Source of the DNA: an uncultured Thermoanaerobacteraceae bacterium
GTDB lineage: Bacteria; Bacillota; DSM-12270; Thermacetogeniales; Thermacetogeniaceae
Assembly: GCA_937914965.1 (NCBI GenBank)
Contig: CALGIY010000334.1
Location: 1 to 7,615 of the forward strand
DNA length: 7,615 nucleotides
Direction of reading: 5' to 3'
Position numbers and translations under genes: made by a program. The notes beneath the pieces were generated by a model. That model was not told where the DNA came from and searched no databases. It saw nothing but the letters and a program-made list of their open reading frames with translations. Every line of letters starts with the position of its first letter. Within the stretch, counting starts at the first letter, position 1. Below, one piece after another: positions 6,989 through 7,615 of this stretch.

Positions 6989-7234
6989 TCAATTAACTCC
7001 TGTCATGTACCTGCGTTTTTTTATTGCCACGGTACGGCCTTTGTTGTTACCAGAAGAAGTGTTCTTGTTTTTCAAAGACTCGACTGCCTTGAGATTAGCC
7101 CAGATATGATGATTGTAGCAGGTGTCACATAAAAAGTATCTTGTTCCTCCTATATTTCTAGGTTTAGCAGATACCGCCCCGCAAGCATAGCATAACATAC
7201 CATCTTTTACACATTTCCCCATTAGAACTCCCAT
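6989..7234 (-). CDS. Small four-cysteine (zinc-ribbon-like) protein, unknown function
   Basis: Not recognised. An 81-residue basic protein with C15-x2-C18 and C36-x2-C39, plus C8, in a pattern likely to bind one zinc ion. The second pair is followed by YNHHIWANL. The tail, from about residue 55, is rich in Lys, Arg, Asn and Ser with KKRR at 72-75 and looks flexible or nucleic-acid binding. The start is uncertain: ATG 7234 sits directly against AGGGGG, whereas ATG 7222 (77 residues, MGKCVKDGML) has GGGAG 5 bases upstream and may be the true one. Codon use is more AT-rich than in neighbours. A T-rich terminator follows, so it is probably transcribed alone. The cysteine spacing resembles neighbouring Gin (x17 versus x19 between the pairs), but the TPPxGIxDG motif is absent. 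Confidence 0.7.
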   Translation of the reverse strand: MGVLMGKCVKDGMLCYACGAVSAKPRNIGGTRYFLCDTCYNHHIWANLKAVESLKNKNTSSGNNKGRTVAIKKRRYMTGVN

Positions 7235-7571
7235 CCCCCTGAAATTTGATACAAAAATTATTTCTCCTGTTCCTATAATCTAAGTTATAGCTCTCTGCCT
7301 TCAATAAGCGAGAAGCTCCAAAACTAAATAGTTCATCTAAATAGTTTCTATTAATCCATTCGTCATTTTCCCTAAAATTCCTCTTATCCCAGTAAATATT
7401 TTTCCTAATTATTTAAATATGACATATTGCTATTTATTGGTAATTATTGGACAGGGTACGACATATAATTATGTACAACACGCCTTCAACTCCACTTTGC
7501 AATAAAAAGAGACCGGCTGTTTAGACAACCGATCTCATAGATAGAGTTTATACATATTTCACAAGGTAAAA
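7235..7571. other. AT-rich intergenic region without a convincing gene
   Basis: No open frame with a credible ribosome site was seen here on either strand. It holds an inverted repeat CTATAA-6-TTATAG (7273-7290) upstream of the small Cys-rich gene, and a palindrome ACATA-TAAT-TATGT (7461-7474). Two weak leftward promoter candidates both use TTGAAG as -35: one with GATTAT 18 bases on near 7280, another with TATATG 16 bases on near 7468. A leftward terminator lies at 7502-7536. Confidence 0.5.
7502..7536 (-). terminator. Terminator of a leftward gene entering from the right edge
   Basis: On the minus strand GAGATCGGTTGT (7536-7525) pairs with ACAGCCGGTCTC (7520-7509) over 12 bp around a CTAA loop, then TTTTTATT. 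Two pairs are G.U wobbles in the minus-strand RNA; in plus-strand RNA the same positions are C/A mismatches. This shows that the hairpin is built for leftward transcription. Confidence 0.8.
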
Positions 7572-7615
7572 CTAATTATCTTTTTTCAGTTTATTCTTGA
7601 GGTCAACAGAAATAG
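7572..7615 (-). CDS. C-terminal end of an unidentified protein (partial)
   Basis: One minus-strand frame is open from the window edge to TAG at 7574-7572 and reads ISVDLKNKLKKDN. The other two frames stop earlier (at TGA codons). The stop is about 35 bases before a leftward terminator, as expected for the end of a gene. Thirteen residues are too few to identify it. Confidence 0.45.
   Translation of the reverse strand, partial: ISVDLKNKLKKDN

Noticed and set aside
7261..7500. Small genes or a CRISPR-like array in the AT-rich region
   Set aside because: Short repeats such as AAATAGTT and TAATTATTGG are low-complexity, not regularly spaced, and no coding frame with a ribosome site was found.

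Overview
The window looks like chromosomal DNA of an endospore-forming Firmicute, most likely an anaerobic clostridium of the Peptococcaceae/Desulfotomaculum type. Three things point there: a sporulation anti-sigma protein (Gin/CsfB), an AbrB whose first ~48 residues are nearly those of Bacillus AbrB but whose tail is a four-cysteine module, and Spo0A-type boxes beside abrB. The gene order matches the well-known csfB ... yaaO-tmk ... holB-yaaT ... yabC-abrB-metS segment of Bacillus subtilis, in a shortened form. The genus cannot be fixed from the sequence alone.

Layout, left to right. 1-1083 (minus): 5' part of metG, methionyl-tRNA synthetase. The last 60 bases at the window edge stop resembling MetG and read, in the same frame, like the signature motif of an ABC ATPase. 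1084-1306: divergent promoter region for metG and abrB, with a possible 12-codon leader ORF overlapping the metG start. 1307-1555 (plus): abrB. 1556-1780: convergent intergenic region holding a potentially structured 3'UTR, a strong terminator and a second tandem pair of Spo0A-like boxes. 1781-6468 (minus): a tight run transcribed right to left, Orn/Lys/Arg decarboxylase-family protein, tmk, holB, ricT (yaaT), rsmI. 6612-6842 (minus): gin, with its own terminator. 6989-7234 (minus): a small four-cysteine protein of unknown function, also with a terminator. 7235-7571: AT-rich DNA without a convincing gene, containing inverted repeats and a leftward terminator for a gene that enters from the right edge (7572-7615).

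How the genes fit together. tmk and holB serve DNA replication (dTTP supply and clamp loading). rsmI and metG serve translation (16S rRNA methylation and Met-tRNA charging). ricT is an RNase Y/phosphorelay accessory factor. abrB and gin belong to the entry and timing circuits of sporulation. This linkage of replication, translation and sporulation genes is an ancient Firmicutes neighbourhood. Compared with B. subtilis, the small genes between tmk and holB (yaaQ, yaaR) and between ricT and rsmI (yabA, yabB, yazA) are absent; a short hairpin sits at the second of these junctions.

The core genes are ordinary. The items most worth a second look are the MetG/ABC-like junction at the left edge, the second Spo0A-like box pair behind the abrB terminator, the possible coupled leader ORF of metG, the degenerate P-loop of HolB, and the Gin-like cysteine spacing of the unknown small protein next to gin. 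I found no new multi-gene system.
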